Counted from the stretch's first letter, positions 1 to 7,073 are shown. The stretch: 7,725 nucleotides of DNA from Nitriliruptoraceae bacterium (GCA_003554005.1 PWEU01000168.1:1-7725), one strand, 5' to 3'. The notes: generated from the sequence alone by a model not told the origin. Numbers and translations are program-made.

Positions 1-1776
1 CTCATGGTCGGCTTCCGATGGCCCGCCCGGGACGGGATGGCGGTCGGGTTCGTCGTCACCGCGCTGGTCGCGTGGCTGGTGTGGGACGTGGAGCCGATCG
101 CGATCGCCGCCTCGGTGATCGAGGGGCTCGGGATCTCCCTCGACATCCTCTACATCGTGTTCGGTGCGCTGCTGCTGCTGGCCACGCTGAACGCCTCCGG
201 TGCGATGGCCTCGATCAGGGCGGGCTTCACCCGCATCAGCCCGGACCGGCGCGTCCAGGCGGTGATCATCGCGTGGTTGTTCGGCTCCTTCATCGAGGGC
301 GCGTCGGGCTTCGGGACACCCGCGGCGGTCGCCGCGCCGCTGTTGCTCGCCCTCGGTTTCCCCGCCATGGCCGCGGTGATGTGTGGGCTGATCATCCAGT
401 CCACGCCGGTGACCTTCGGGGCGCTCGGAACCCCCATCATCATCGGCGTCAACAACGGCCTCAGCGGGACCGCAGCAGAGGACGCCATCGTCGCCGGTGG
501 CGGCACCCTCGACGGCTACCTCGGCGAGGTGGCCCTGGCCGCTGCCACCGTCCACGGCGTGGTCGGCCTGCTCGTCCCGCTGTTCATGGTCAGCCTGCTG
601 ACCAGGTTCTTCGGCCCGAACAAGCGCTTCAGCGAGGGCCTGGCGATCTGGCCCTTCGCGCTGTTCGCCGCAGCCGCCATGATCGTGCCCTACTGGTTGA
701 CCGCGTGGCTGCTGGGCCCGGAGTTCCCCTCGCTGTTCGGTGGGCTGATCGGCTTGGCCATCGTCATCACCGCCACCCGCAAGGGCTTCCTGCAGCCCAA
801 GGAGCCCTGGGACTTCGCCCCGCGGGAGAGCTGGTTGGACAACTGGATGGGTGACCTCAGCCCGGACGACGCCGCACCCCGTCAGGTCATCAGCACCGCC
901 CGCGCATGGGCGCCCTACGGCGTGCTCGCCGCCATCCTGGTCATCACCCGCATCCCGGAGCTCGGTATCCAGTCCGCCCTGCAGGCCGTCAACCCCACCT
1001 GGGAGAACATCTTCGGCCAGGGGCTGAACGCCGGGTTCCAGTTCCTCTACCTGCCAGGGTTCGTGTTCCTCATGGCCGTGCTGGTCAGCTACCCCCTGCA
1101 CCGCATGCGGGGCTCGGAGATCGCGCTGGCCTGGAAGACCGCGGGCAAGCAGATCGTCAAGGCCGCGCCGGCGATGCTGATCGCCGTGCCACTGGTGCGG
1201 ATCTTCATCAACTCCGGCACCGACTTCTCCACCGGTGACCTGGCCTCCATGCCGCTCACCCTCGCCGAGGGCGCGGCCACCGCGGTCGGTTCGGCCTGGC
1301 CGCTGGTCGCACCCGTGGTGGGAGCGCTCGGCGCCTTCGCCGCCGGCTCCAACACCATCAGCAACATCATGTTCGCCCAGTTCCAGTTCGCCACCGCCGA
1401 GGGCATCGGCGTTGCCACCGTGCCCGTGGTCGCGGCGCAAGCCGTCGGAGGGGCCGCCGGCAACATGCTCACCGTGCACAACGTGGTGGCCGCAGCGGCG
1501 ACGGTCGGACTGGTGGGACGCGAGGGCGATCTGATGCGCAAGGTCGCCATCCCCTGCGCCTACTACCTGCTGGCAGCCGGGACCTTCTCCTACCTGCTGG
1601 TGTGGGGTGTCGGTGCCAACGCCGGCACCGTGATGCTCGGTCTCATCCTGGCGATCGCCGTCGCACTGATCGTCGCGGCGGTCCGGGAACGCAAGCTGGC
1701 GCCAGCGGTGGAAGCGCCATCGGCGACCGAGGACGATCCCCGCAAGGGATCGCGATCCGGTGAGGACGCATCATGA
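1..1776 (+). CDS. lldP: L-lactate/glycolate permease, LldP (LctP) family, 5'-truncated
   Basis: This is an inner-membrane 2-hydroxyacid transporter; characterised family members move L-lactate, D-lactate and glycolate with protons. The frame is open from base 1. Compared with E. coli LldP as I remember it, about 30-40 N-terminal residues with the first membrane segment are missing, so the ATG at position 4 is probably internal. Numbering from that ATG, residues 98-106 read EGASGFGTP (family motif EGAAGFGAP). Residues 448-454 read GSNTISN (GSDTSSN in E. coli), and 482-488 GGAAGNM begins the conserved C-terminal block that runs on to a GLVGREGDL stretch. The chain is a series of hydrophobic segments with a charged cytoplasmic-looking tail of about 30 residues (RERKLAP to the end). 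Its stop overlaps the lutC start as ATGA. First place in a lactate/glycolate oxidation operon fits a transporter for these acids; exact substrate preference is inferred. Confidence 0.94.
   Translation, partial: LMVGFRWPARDGMAVGFVVTALVAWLVWDVEPIAIAASVIEGLGISLDILYIVFGALLLLATLNASGAMASIRAGFTRISPDRRVQAVIIAWLFGSFIEGASGFGTPAAVAAPLLLALGFPAMAAVMCGLIIQSTPVTFGALGTPIIIGVNNGLSGTAAEDAIVAGGGTLDGYLGEVALAAATVHGVVGLLVPLFMVSLLTRFFGPNKRFSEGLAIWPFALFAAAAMIVPYWLTAWLLGPEFPSLFGGLIGLAIVITATRKGFLQPKEPWDFAPRESWLDNWMGDLSPDDAAPRQVISTARAWAPYGVLAAILVITRIPELGIQSALQAVNPTWENIFGQGLNAGFQFLYLPGFVFLMAVLVSYPLHRMRGSEIALAWKTAGKQIVKAAPAMLIAVPLVRIFINSGTDFSTGDLASMPLTLAEGAATAVGSAWPLVAPVVGALGAFAAGSNTISNIMFAQFQFATAEGIGVATVPVVAAQAVGGAAGNMLTVHNVVAAAATVGLVGREGDLMRKVAIPCAYYLLAAGTFSYLLVWGVGANAGTVMLGLILAIAVALIVAAVRERKLAPAVEAPSATEDDPRKGSRSGEDAS
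1734..1758. repeat. Inverted repeat and 12-nt palindrome at the lldP-lutC junction
   Basis: CGATCCC (1734-1740) and GGGATCG (1746-1752) form a perfect 7-bp stem with a 5-base loop. The second arm also belongs to the perfect palindrome GGATCGCGATCC (1747-1758). The element lies in the last codons of lldP and ends 3 bases before the lutC ribosome binding site. There is no T-run, so it does not look like an intrinsic terminator. A role in lutC translation or mRNA stability, or as a protein site, is speculative; GC-rich DNA produces such repeats by chance. Confidence 0.35.
1762..1766 (+). promoter_or_regulatory. Ribosome binding site of lutC
   Basis: GAGGA lies 6 bases before the ATG at 1773 and inside the end of lldP. 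It supports the start that overlaps the lldP stop as ATGA. Confidence 0.7.
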
Positions 1777-2372
1777 GCTCAGCCGTCACGCAGACCGGTG
1801 CGGGCGCCGACGGTGCGCAGCGAACGCTGCTGCGCACCAAGGTCGAGGCGGCCGCGAGTACCTACCAGGAGGTCGCCGGGTGGGAGGAGGTGGCGGCCCA
1901 TGCCGCCAGCCTCGGTCAGCGGGTGGCCATCGCGCCGAGCCTGCACGCCGCACTCCCGTCCCTGGCGGCGATGCTCGAGGGCCACGGCCGCACGGTGGTC
2001 GTCCCCGGTGAGGACGACCCGGCGGCCGACGTCGCCGACGTCCCCGTGGCGATCGTGGCGGGGGCGATGGCGGTGGCCGAGACCGGCAGCGTGCTGGTCT
2101 CCGAGCACGAGCTGCGGGACCGCGTGGTCACGATGCTGTGCCAGCGTCTGCTGCAGGTCGTGGCCGCTGACGACGTGGTCGACCGGCTCGAGGATGCGGC
2201 CGCCTGGCTCGCCCCACGGGGCGGGCAGGCCGGGTTCGCGTCCCTGATGACGGGCCCGTCACGCACCGCCGACATCGAACGCAGCCTGACCATCGGCGTC
2301 CAGGGGCCCGACGAGGTGGACGTGCTCGTCCTCACCGGCGCCGACGCTGCGGCTGAGGAGTCGACATCATGA
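1773..2372 (+). CDS. lutC: LutC-family LUD-domain protein, L-lactate utilisation
   Basis: This 199-residue protein belongs to the LutC/LldG (YkgG) family, a cytoplasmic LUD-domain subunit of the iron-sulfur L-lactate oxidising system that yields pyruvate. The most diagnostic stretch is residues 161-169, GPSRTADIE, followed by a SLTIGVQGP strand; the LutC equivalent is the near-C-terminal SGPSRTADIE..LGVHGP signature. Residues 102-106, AETGS, match the family (A/D)TG turn in the nucleotide/substrate-binding fold. At 199 residues it is shorter than Bacillus subtilis LutC (about 240), with the difference probably in the N-terminal region and loops, but the core and C-terminus are intact. Both ends overlap neighbours by ATGA. 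The position directly before a LutB-LutA fusion makes the lactate role much more likely than that of a generic LUD protein. The biochemical role of LutC itself is not firmly established. Confidence 0.92.
   Translation: MSSAVTQTGAGADGAQRTLLRTKVEAAASTYQEVAGWEEVAAHAASLGQRVAIAPSLHAALPSLAAMLEGHGRTVVVPGEDDPAADVADVPVAIVAGAMAVAETGSVLVSEHELRDRVVTMLCQRLLQVVAADDVVDRLEDAAAWLAPRGGQAGFASLMTGPSRTADIERSLTIGVQGPDEVDVLVLTGADAAAEESTS
2355..2360 (+). promoter_or_regulatory. Ribosome binding site of the lutB-lutA fusion
   Basis: GAGGAG lies 8 bases before the ATG at 2369, within the 3' end of lutC. It is the cleanest Shine-Dalgarno match in the window and fixes the start that overlaps the lutC stop as ATGA. Confidence 0.75.
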
Positions 2373-4582
2373 GCGAACTCCGGTCCTTCGACGAGCGCTA
2401 CGCGACCGCCCTGGCCGACCCGGACGTGCGTGGGGGGCTCACCGCCTTCCAGCGCGGGTGGCGGGACAGCCGCGACGCGGCCATCGCCGACCTCGAGGCG
2501 CAGGAGGGGCGCAGCTTCGATGAGCTGCGCGCCGAACTCGCCGCCATCAAGGACGGGGTGCTGGCCGACTGGGAGCACCACCTCGACAGCTTCACCGACA
2601 ACGCCACCGCTGCCGGCGCCGAGGTGGTCCGCGTCGCCACACCTGGCGAGGCCAACGCGCTGATCACCGCGCGGATGCAGGCCGCCGGCGCGGACCTGAT
2701 GGTCAAGGGCAAGTCGATGGTCTCCGAGGAGATCGGGCTCAACGGTCACCTCGAGGCCGCGGGCATCCCCCCGGTGGAGACCGACCTCGGGGAGTGGATC
2801 CTGCAGTTGGCGGCGGAGACGCCTTCGCACCTGGTCATGCCGGCGATCCACAAGCGCAAGGAGGTCATCGCCGAGCTGTTCGAGCGGGTGCTGAAAAGGC
2901 CCTTCCCGCCCGACGACATCGACCGGATGGTCAAGGTCGCCCGCACGGAGCTGCGTGAGCGGTTCCTCGCCAGCAGCGTCGGGTTGTCCGGTGCCAACGC
3001 GCTCATCGCCGAGGGCGGCTCGATCATGCTGGTGTGCAACGAGGGCAACAACCGCATGTCGGTGGCGCTACCCAAGCTGCACGTGGTGACCGCCGGGATC
3101 GAGAAGCTCATCCCGACCTACGCCGATGCGATGAAGCAGGTGCGCCTGCTCGGCCGGTCCGCGACGGGCCAGCCCATCACCGTCTACACCAACTTCCTGA
3201 CCGGACCCCGTCCGGGTCAGGAGCAGCTGATCATCCTGCTGGACAACGGCCGGACCGCGATGGCAGAGGACCCGGACGTGGCCGCCGCGCTGCGCTGTAT
3301 CCGCTGCGGTGCCTGCGCGGACGTCTGCCCGCCCTACGGCGTGGTGGGCGGGCACGCCTTCGGTCACGTCTACACCGGTGCGATCGGGCTGGTCAACACC
3401 AGCTTCCACCACGGCATCGAGGCAGCAGCCGGCCCCCAGTCGTTGTGCGTGTCCTGCGGCGCCTGCGCCACGGTGTGCCCGGTGGACATCCCGCTGCCCG
3501 TCCAGATCCTGGAGGTCCGCGAGAACGTCGCCAGGGCCGGTGAGGCCGGCAACGCGGGGAGGGTGACGCGGCTCGCCTTGCGGGCCTTCCAGCACCCCCG
3601 GCTCGTGGACCTCGGCATGCGGGCCGTCGGCGTGGCGACCACACCCGTGCGTCGTGGCGGGGTGACCGCGCTGCCCTCGGCGCTGACCGCACGCGGTCCG
3701 CTGGCGGAGCGCATCGGCTGGCGTACCCCTCCGGCCGTCCCGCCACGCCCGGCCCGCGACACGCTGCGGCGGGGGCGTCTGGAGGAGCCACCGCGGCTCG
3801 CCGATCAGCCCCTGGCGGGCCGCAAGGTGCAGCTGTTCCTGCAGTGCGTGTCGGATCGCATGGCACCCGACATCCCCATCGCGGCCGCCAAGCTGCTGCG
3901 GGCAGCGGGGGCGCAGGTCACCGTCCCCCGCGACCAGCACTGCTGCGGCCTGCCGGCCTACGACAGCGGGGAACAGGACACGGCGAAGTCGATGGTGCGC
4001 CAGACCATGGAGGCGCTGGCTGATGGCGCGGACGTGGTCACGCCCGCATCGTCCTGCCTGGCGATGCTCGGTCACGACGCCCCGTACCTTCTGCGCGACG
4101 ATCTCGCCGAGGTCGAGCGCGCCCAGGAGCTCGCCGGGCGGACCTACGACCTGATCAGCTACCTGACCAGCGGTCCCGGGCGTCTGCCCGCCGGCAGCCT
4201 CGACGACGGCGACCGCACCCCGGTGACCGTGCACCGGTTCTGCCAGGCCTCCAACACCCTCGGTCGCACCGATGCGATCGAGGCCTTCCTCCGCGACGTC
4301 GCGGGCGTGCCGGTGGTGCCGCTGCCGGAGGCCAGCGAGTGCTGCGGTTTCGGCGGGTCCACCTCGGTGCGCAACCCCGAGCTGTCGGCGGGCATCCTCG
4401 ACCGCAAGCTCGGCTGCGTCGACCAGACGGCATCGTCGGTTTTGATAACCGACAACCCGGGCTGCATCCTGCACCTGCGTGGTGGCGTGCACGCCTCGGG
4501 TCGGGAGGTGGAGGTGCTCCACCTCGCCGAGTACCTGGTGCGACGGCTGCCGGGTGCCACCGCATCACCTCAGGAGCGTTGA
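2369..4582 (+). CDS. lutBA: Fused LutB-LutA L-lactate oxidation iron-sulfur protein
   Basis: This 737-residue protein combines two subunits usually made separately (B. subtilis LutB about 476 and LutA about 238 residues). The LUD domain covers roughly residues 1-300, with MVKGKSM at 111-117 and a GGSIMLVCNEGN strand at 216-227. Two ferredoxin motifs follow: C310xxC313xxC316xxxC320P, in a CIRCGAC context followed by GGHAFG, and C360xxC363xxC366xxxC370P ending in VDIPL. Both have the CxxCxxCxxxCP form of 4Fe-4S sites. Residues about 377-485 form a basic, proline-rich linker resembling the LutB C-terminal tail. The LutA part starts near K486 and has two CCG domains: C493, C525-C526-G and C563; then C625, C658-C659-GFGG and C699. 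With LutC it should oxidise L-lactate to pyruvate and pass electrons to the respiratory chain. The residue after C625 is Gln where LutA normally has His. No frameshift or stop interrupts the join, so the fusion looks genuine. The stop overlaps glcD (TGATG). Confidence 0.93.
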   Translation: MSELRSFDERYATALADPDVRGGLTAFQRGWRDSRDAAIADLEAQEGRSFDELRAELAAIKDGVLADWEHHLDSFTDNATAAGAEVVRVATPGEANALITARMQAAGADLMVKGKSMVSEEIGLNGHLEAAGIPPVETDLGEWILQLAAETPSHLVMPAIHKRKEVIAELFERVLKRPFPPDDIDRMVKVARTELRERFLASSVGLSGANALIAEGGSIMLVCNEGNNRMSVALPKLHVVTAGIEKLIPTYADAMKQVRLLGRSATGQPITVYTNFLTGPRPGQEQLIILLDNGRTAMAEDPDVAAALRCIRCGACADVCPPYGVVGGHAFGHVYTGAIGLVNTSFHHGIEAAAGPQSLCVSCGACATVCPVDIPLPVQILEVRENVARAGEAGNAGRVTRLALRAFQHPRLVDLGMRAVGVATTPVRRGGVTALPSALTARGPLAERIGWRTPPAVPPRPARDTLRRGRLEEPPRLADQPLAGRKVQLFLQCVSDRMAPDIPIAAAKLLRAAGAQVTVPRDQHCCGLPAYDSGEQDTAKSMVRQTMEALADGADVVTPASSCLAMLGHDAPYLLRDDLAEVERAQELAGRTYDLISYLTSGPGRLPAGSLDDGDRTPVTVHRFCQASNTLGRTDAIEAFLRDVAGVPVVPLPEASECCGFGGSTSVRNPELSAGILDRKLGCVDQTASSVLITDNPGCILHLRGGVHASGREVEVLHLAEYLVRRLPGATASPQER
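4435..4453. repeat. Perfect 7-bp inverted repeat with AT-rich core, inside lutBA
   Basis: GTCGGTT (4435-4441) and AACCGAC (4447-4453) are exact reverse complements around the 5-base loop TTGAT. The core is unusually AT-rich for this region and creates consecutive GTT-TTG-ATA codons, ATA being rare in GC-rich genomes. It sits about 130 bases upstream of the glcD start, where an internal operator or RNA processing site could lie. It also encodes the conserved strand before C699 of the LutA domain, so the protein sequence constrains it. No T-run follows. Confidence 0.35.
4572..4576 (+). promoter_or_regulatory. Ribosome binding site that decides the glcD start
   Basis: AGGAG lies 5 bases before the ATG at 4582. 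The reading frame is open further upstream (an in-frame ATG occurs at 4339), but that extension lies wholly over the conserved LutA C-terminus. This site together with the TGATG overlap marks 4582 as the true start. Confidence 0.75.
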
Positions 4583-6066
4583 TGGATCCTGCAACGGCAA
4601 CCGGCACCCGACGCAACGTCCCGCCCACCGCAGCGGAGTCCGCGCTGCTGTCCGACCTCCACGGGGTCCTCGGCGATGACGGCCTGAAGACCTCCGTCCT
4701 GTCGCGGGCGACCTACCGGCGCGATGCGTCCTTCCTCAACGCCGATCCGCTGGCCATCGCCCTGCCGCGCACCCGGGAGGAGCTCGCAGCGGTGCTCAGG
4801 GCCTGCCGTGACCACGGCGTGCCCTACACCCCACGGGCCGCCGGGACCGGGTTGGCCGGTGGTGCGACGCCGACGGGGGTCGCCGGGGTCCGGCCGCTGG
4901 TGATCAGCGTCGCGCGCATGGACCGGCTGCTGGAGCTCGACGTTGCCAACCGCCGCGCCCACGTGGAACCGGGCCTGGTCAACGCCCGGCTCGGCCGGGC
5001 CGCCGCGGCCGAGGGCTTGCGTTTCGCTCCCGACCCCGCGAGCCAGATCGCCGCCACCCTCGGCGGCAACGTCGCCACCAACGCCGGTGGGATCCACGTG
5101 CTCACCTACGGGGTGATGAGCCAACACGTGCTGGCCGTCGAGCTGATGGACACCGACGGCGAGGTGCACCTGCTCGACGGTCGCCTGCCCGAGCAGGCCG
5201 GCCTGGACCTGCGCGGTGTGAGCGTCGGCGGTGAGGGCACCCTCGGGATCGTGATCGGCGCGTGGCTGCGCCTGCTGCCCGCACCACCGGCCGTCGGCAC
5301 CCTGCTCGCCGGTTTCGACACCCTGGAAGCCGCCGCGGCGACCGTCGGCGCGCTGGTGACCTCCGACCGGCTCCCCGACGCGGTCGAGTTGATGGATGCC
5401 CGGGCCATCGCCCTGGTGGAGGACTACGCGCAAGCGGGCTACCCCACCGACGCCGCCGCCGTGCTGCTGCTCGAGTACGAGGGGCTGAGCGCCGGGGTCA
5501 GTGCCGGCGTCGACACCGCCGAGCGGCTGGCCACCGAGCACGGCGCCACCGAGGTGGTACGGGCCGCTGACGCCGACCAGCGAGCCCGCATCTGGAAGGG
5601 CCGCAAGGCCGTCGCGGGTGCGATCGCCAAGACGGCGCCGGACTTCTTCCTGCAGGACGTGGTGGTGCCGCGCTCCCGGCTCGGCGAGATGCTCGATGCC
5701 GTGGTCGCGATCAGTGAGCGCGAGGACCTGGTCATCCTGACCGTCGTCCACGCCGGCGACGGCAACCTCCCCCCCTTCGTCCTCTTCGACCGGCGCGAGG
5801 AGGGCGTGCTCGACCGGGTCTTCGCCGCCGGCCACGACATCGTGACCACGGCGCTGGCGCTGGACGGCACCCTGACCGGTGAGCACGGTGTCGGCATCGA
5901 GAAGCGCGACTTCCTGTCCCAGATCTACACCGCCGACGACCTGGCCGTGCAGCAGGCCGTCCGCCGAGCCATCGAGCCCTCGGGCCTGGCCAACCCGGAC
6001 AAGGTCCTGCCCACCACGGTCGGATGTCTGGAGGCCAGCATGGTGCCGGAAGGTGCGTGGGTATGA
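4582..6066 (+). CDS. glcD: Glycolate/D-lactate oxidase FAD subunit GlcD
   Basis: This 494-residue flavoprotein (E. coli GlcD about 499) belongs to the FAD-linked oxidase (VAO/PCMH) family. It should oxidise glycolate to glyoxylate, and/or D-lactate to pyruvate, as the catalytic subunit of GlcDEF. The FAD-binding half holds PRAAGTGLAGG (84-94), PASQIAATLGGNVATNAGG (152-170) and GGEGTLGI (216-223; GSEGTLG in most relatives). The C-terminal FAD-oxidase half holds HAGDGN (390-395) and GEHGVGIEK (433-441). The second metal-ligand His of HxxDGNxH is replaced: residue 397 is Pro, from CCC at 5770-5772, while H390 and E434 are kept. The start at 4582 rests on the AGGAG 5 bases upstream and the TGATG overlap with lutBA; the stop overlaps glcE as ATGA. 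Because it lies between lut genes and glcEF, a D-lactate role is as plausible as a glycolate role. D-2-hydroxyglutarate dehydrogenase is a related alternative made less likely by glcE and glcF. Confidence 0.92.
   Translation: MDPATATGTRRNVPPTAAESALLSDLHGVLGDDGLKTSVLSRATYRRDASFLNADPLAIALPRTREELAAVLRACRDHGVPYTPRAAGTGLAGGATPTGVAGVRPLVISVARMDRLLELDVANRRAHVEPGLVNARLGRAAAAEGLRFAPDPASQIAATLGGNVATNAGGIHVLTYGVMSQHVLAVELMDTDGEVHLLDGRLPEQAGLDLRGVSVGGEGTLGIVIGAWLRLLPAPPAVGTLLAGFDTLEAAAATVGALVTSDRLPDAVELMDARAIALVEDYAQAGYPTDAAAVLLLEYEGLSAGVSAGVDTAERLATEHGATEVVRAADADQRARIWKGRKAVAGAIAKTAPDFFLQDVVVPRSRLGEMLDAVVAISEREDLVILTVVHAGDGNLPPFVLFDRREEGVLDRVFAAGHDIVTTALALDGTLTGEHGVGIEKRDFLSQIYTADDLAVQQAVRRAIEPSGLANPDKVLPTTVGCLEASMVPEGAWV
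6048..6053 (+). promoter_or_regulatory. Probable ribosome binding site of glcE
   Basis: GGAAGG lies 9 bases before the ATG at 6063, a slightly long spacing. An in-frame ATG at 6024 has no purine-rich site upstream and would add 13 residues over the glcD end, so 6063 with its ATGA overlap is preferred. Confidence 0.55.
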
Positions 6067-7073
6067 GCGACGCGACGACGATGACGACCGACCTCGCGCC
6101 GATCGTGGAGACCATCGAGGCCGCCCGGGCCGCCCGGGGTCGGCTGGTGATCCGCGGTGGCGGCAGCGTGGTCGACCGTCTGCCGTTGACCGATGCCGAG
6201 GTGCTGTCCACCGCGGAGCTCACCGGGGTGGTCGACCACCGGCCCGAGGACCTGGTGATCACGGTACGGGCGGGTACCCCGGTCGAGGAACTGTCCGCGC
6301 TGTTGGCCACCCACGGGCAGGAGTGCCCGATCGAGCCCCTGGCCGGTCATGGCTCCACGGTGGGTGGACGGCTGGCCACCGCGCTGGCAGGCCCTCGCCA
6401 GCTCCAAGCCGGACGCGTGCGCGACTGGGTGCTCAGGGTGCGTCTGGTCACCGCCGACGCACGGGTGGTCACCGCCGGTGGGGTGACGGTCAAGGACGTC
6501 ACCGGCTACGACCTGTGCCGTCTGGCGACCGGCTCCTGGGGCACCCTCGGGGTGATCGCGGAGGTGACACTCAAGCTCCGCCCGATCCCGACCGCGAGCG
6601 CGTGGTTCACCAGCGAACGGCCCGCGTCGCTGGTCCTGGCCGACCTCTACCGGCCGGCAGCCGTCGTCAGCACGGGGGAGGGGACGTTCGTCCGGCTCGA
6701 GGAGCACCCCGACGACGTCGTGGCCCAGGCCGCGGCCGTCGGTCTGCGCTCCGCCGATCCTCCGACGCTGCCCACGACGGCGCGCGCTGCCGTCGACCCG
6801 GGCCGCCTGGCGGAGCTGACCTCGTGGGCGCAGGCAGCCGGGATCCCGCACGCCGGTTTCGCAGGGGTCGGCGTGTGCCTGCTCGACGGCGACCCTGATG
6901 CCCTCGCGGCCGCGGGGGCACGGGCAGCTGAGCTCGGCGGGAGTCTGCTGGTGCTGGACGCCGGCGCGACGACGCTGCCGATGCGTCCCCCGCCGGTCGA
7001 TCCGATGACCGAGCGGGTGCGCGCCGCCCTCGACCCCCAGCAGATCATGTTCGATGTCAGGCAGCCCCGATGA
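6063..7073 (+). CDS. glcE: Glycolate oxidase subunit GlcE, FAD-binding type
   Basis: This 336-residue protein (E. coli GlcE about 350) is the second flavin-fold subunit of the GlcDEF oxidase, required with GlcD and GlcF for activity in E. coli. It shows the FAD_binding_4 fold without the large GlcD C-terminal domain. The P-loop-like RGGGS is at residues 31-35, and an AGRVRDWVL strand corresponds to the family G.VRD.VLG motif. The GlcE signature is GGVTVKDVTGYDL (139-151; GG..VKNVAGYDL in relatives), followed by RL.TGSWGTLGV with the conserved GTLGV turn. The middle and C-terminal thirds are poorly conserved, ending in a DPQQIMFD segment like the DP.G.FNPGR end of relatives. The first methionines differ little (M1 at 6063, M7 at 6081). 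ATGA overlaps couple it to glcD upstream and glcF downstream. It could pass as a generic FAD-binding oxidoreductase, but size, motifs and neighbours make GlcE secure. Confidence 0.9.
   Translation: MSDATTMTTDLAPIVETIEAARAARGRLVIRGGGSVVDRLPLTDAEVLSTAELTGVVDHRPEDLVITVRAGTPVEELSALLATHGQECPIEPLAGHGSTVGGRLATALAGPRQLQAGRVRDWVLRVRLVTADARVVTAGGVTVKDVTGYDLCRLATGSWGTLGVIAEVTLKLRPIPTASAWFTSERPASLVLADLYRPAAVVSTGEGTFVRLEEHPDDVVAQAAAVGLRSADPPTLPTTARAAVDPGRLAELTSWAQAAGIPHAGFAGVGVCLLDGDPDALAAAGARAAELGGSLLVLDAGATTLPMRPPPVDPMTERVRAALDPQQIMFDVRQPR

Noticed and set aside
1..3. Promoter or regulatory region before lldP
   Set aside because: The window starts inside the lldP reading frame, so no upstream control region is visible.
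1734..1752. Intrinsic terminator after lldP
   Set aside because: The hairpin has no following T-run, lies inside the coding region, and the next gene starts by overlap, so termination here is unlikely.
2892..2898. GAAAAGG as a possible programmed frameshift site
   Set aside because: It is not a complete slippery heptamer, the frame continues through the conserved LUD domain, and no alternative product is supported.
3068..4522. Long minus-strand open frame of 484 residues opposite lutBA
   Set aside because: Its translation is compositionally biased (His, Arg, Gly, Ala rich) with no recognisable motif, and it lies opposite a strongly conserved gene. It is the usual antisense artefact of GC-rich codon use.
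4339..4581. Upstream extension of the glcD frame to an ATG at 4339
   Set aside because: It would overlap 243 bases of the conserved LutA C-terminus, adds an Arg/Gly/Pro-rich segment unlike GlcD, and ignores the AGGAG-ATG start at 4582.
5221..5244. GGEGTLGI instead of GSEGTLG in GlcD as evidence of inactivation
   Set aside because: Ser-to-Gly at this turn is mild, and the Glu-Gly-Thr core that defines the motif is intact.
4570..5886. Minus-strand open frame of 438 residues opposite glcD, and similar ones opposite glcE/glcF (5925-6851, 6647-7642)
   Set aside because: Low-complexity, Gly/His/Gln/Arg-rich translations without domain motifs. The plus-strand genes carry clear family signatures throughout.
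6024..6062. Upstream start for glcE at 6024
   Set aside because: No ribosome site precedes it, and it adds 13 unconserved residues over the glcD end. The ATGA start at 6063 fits the pattern of the other junctions.
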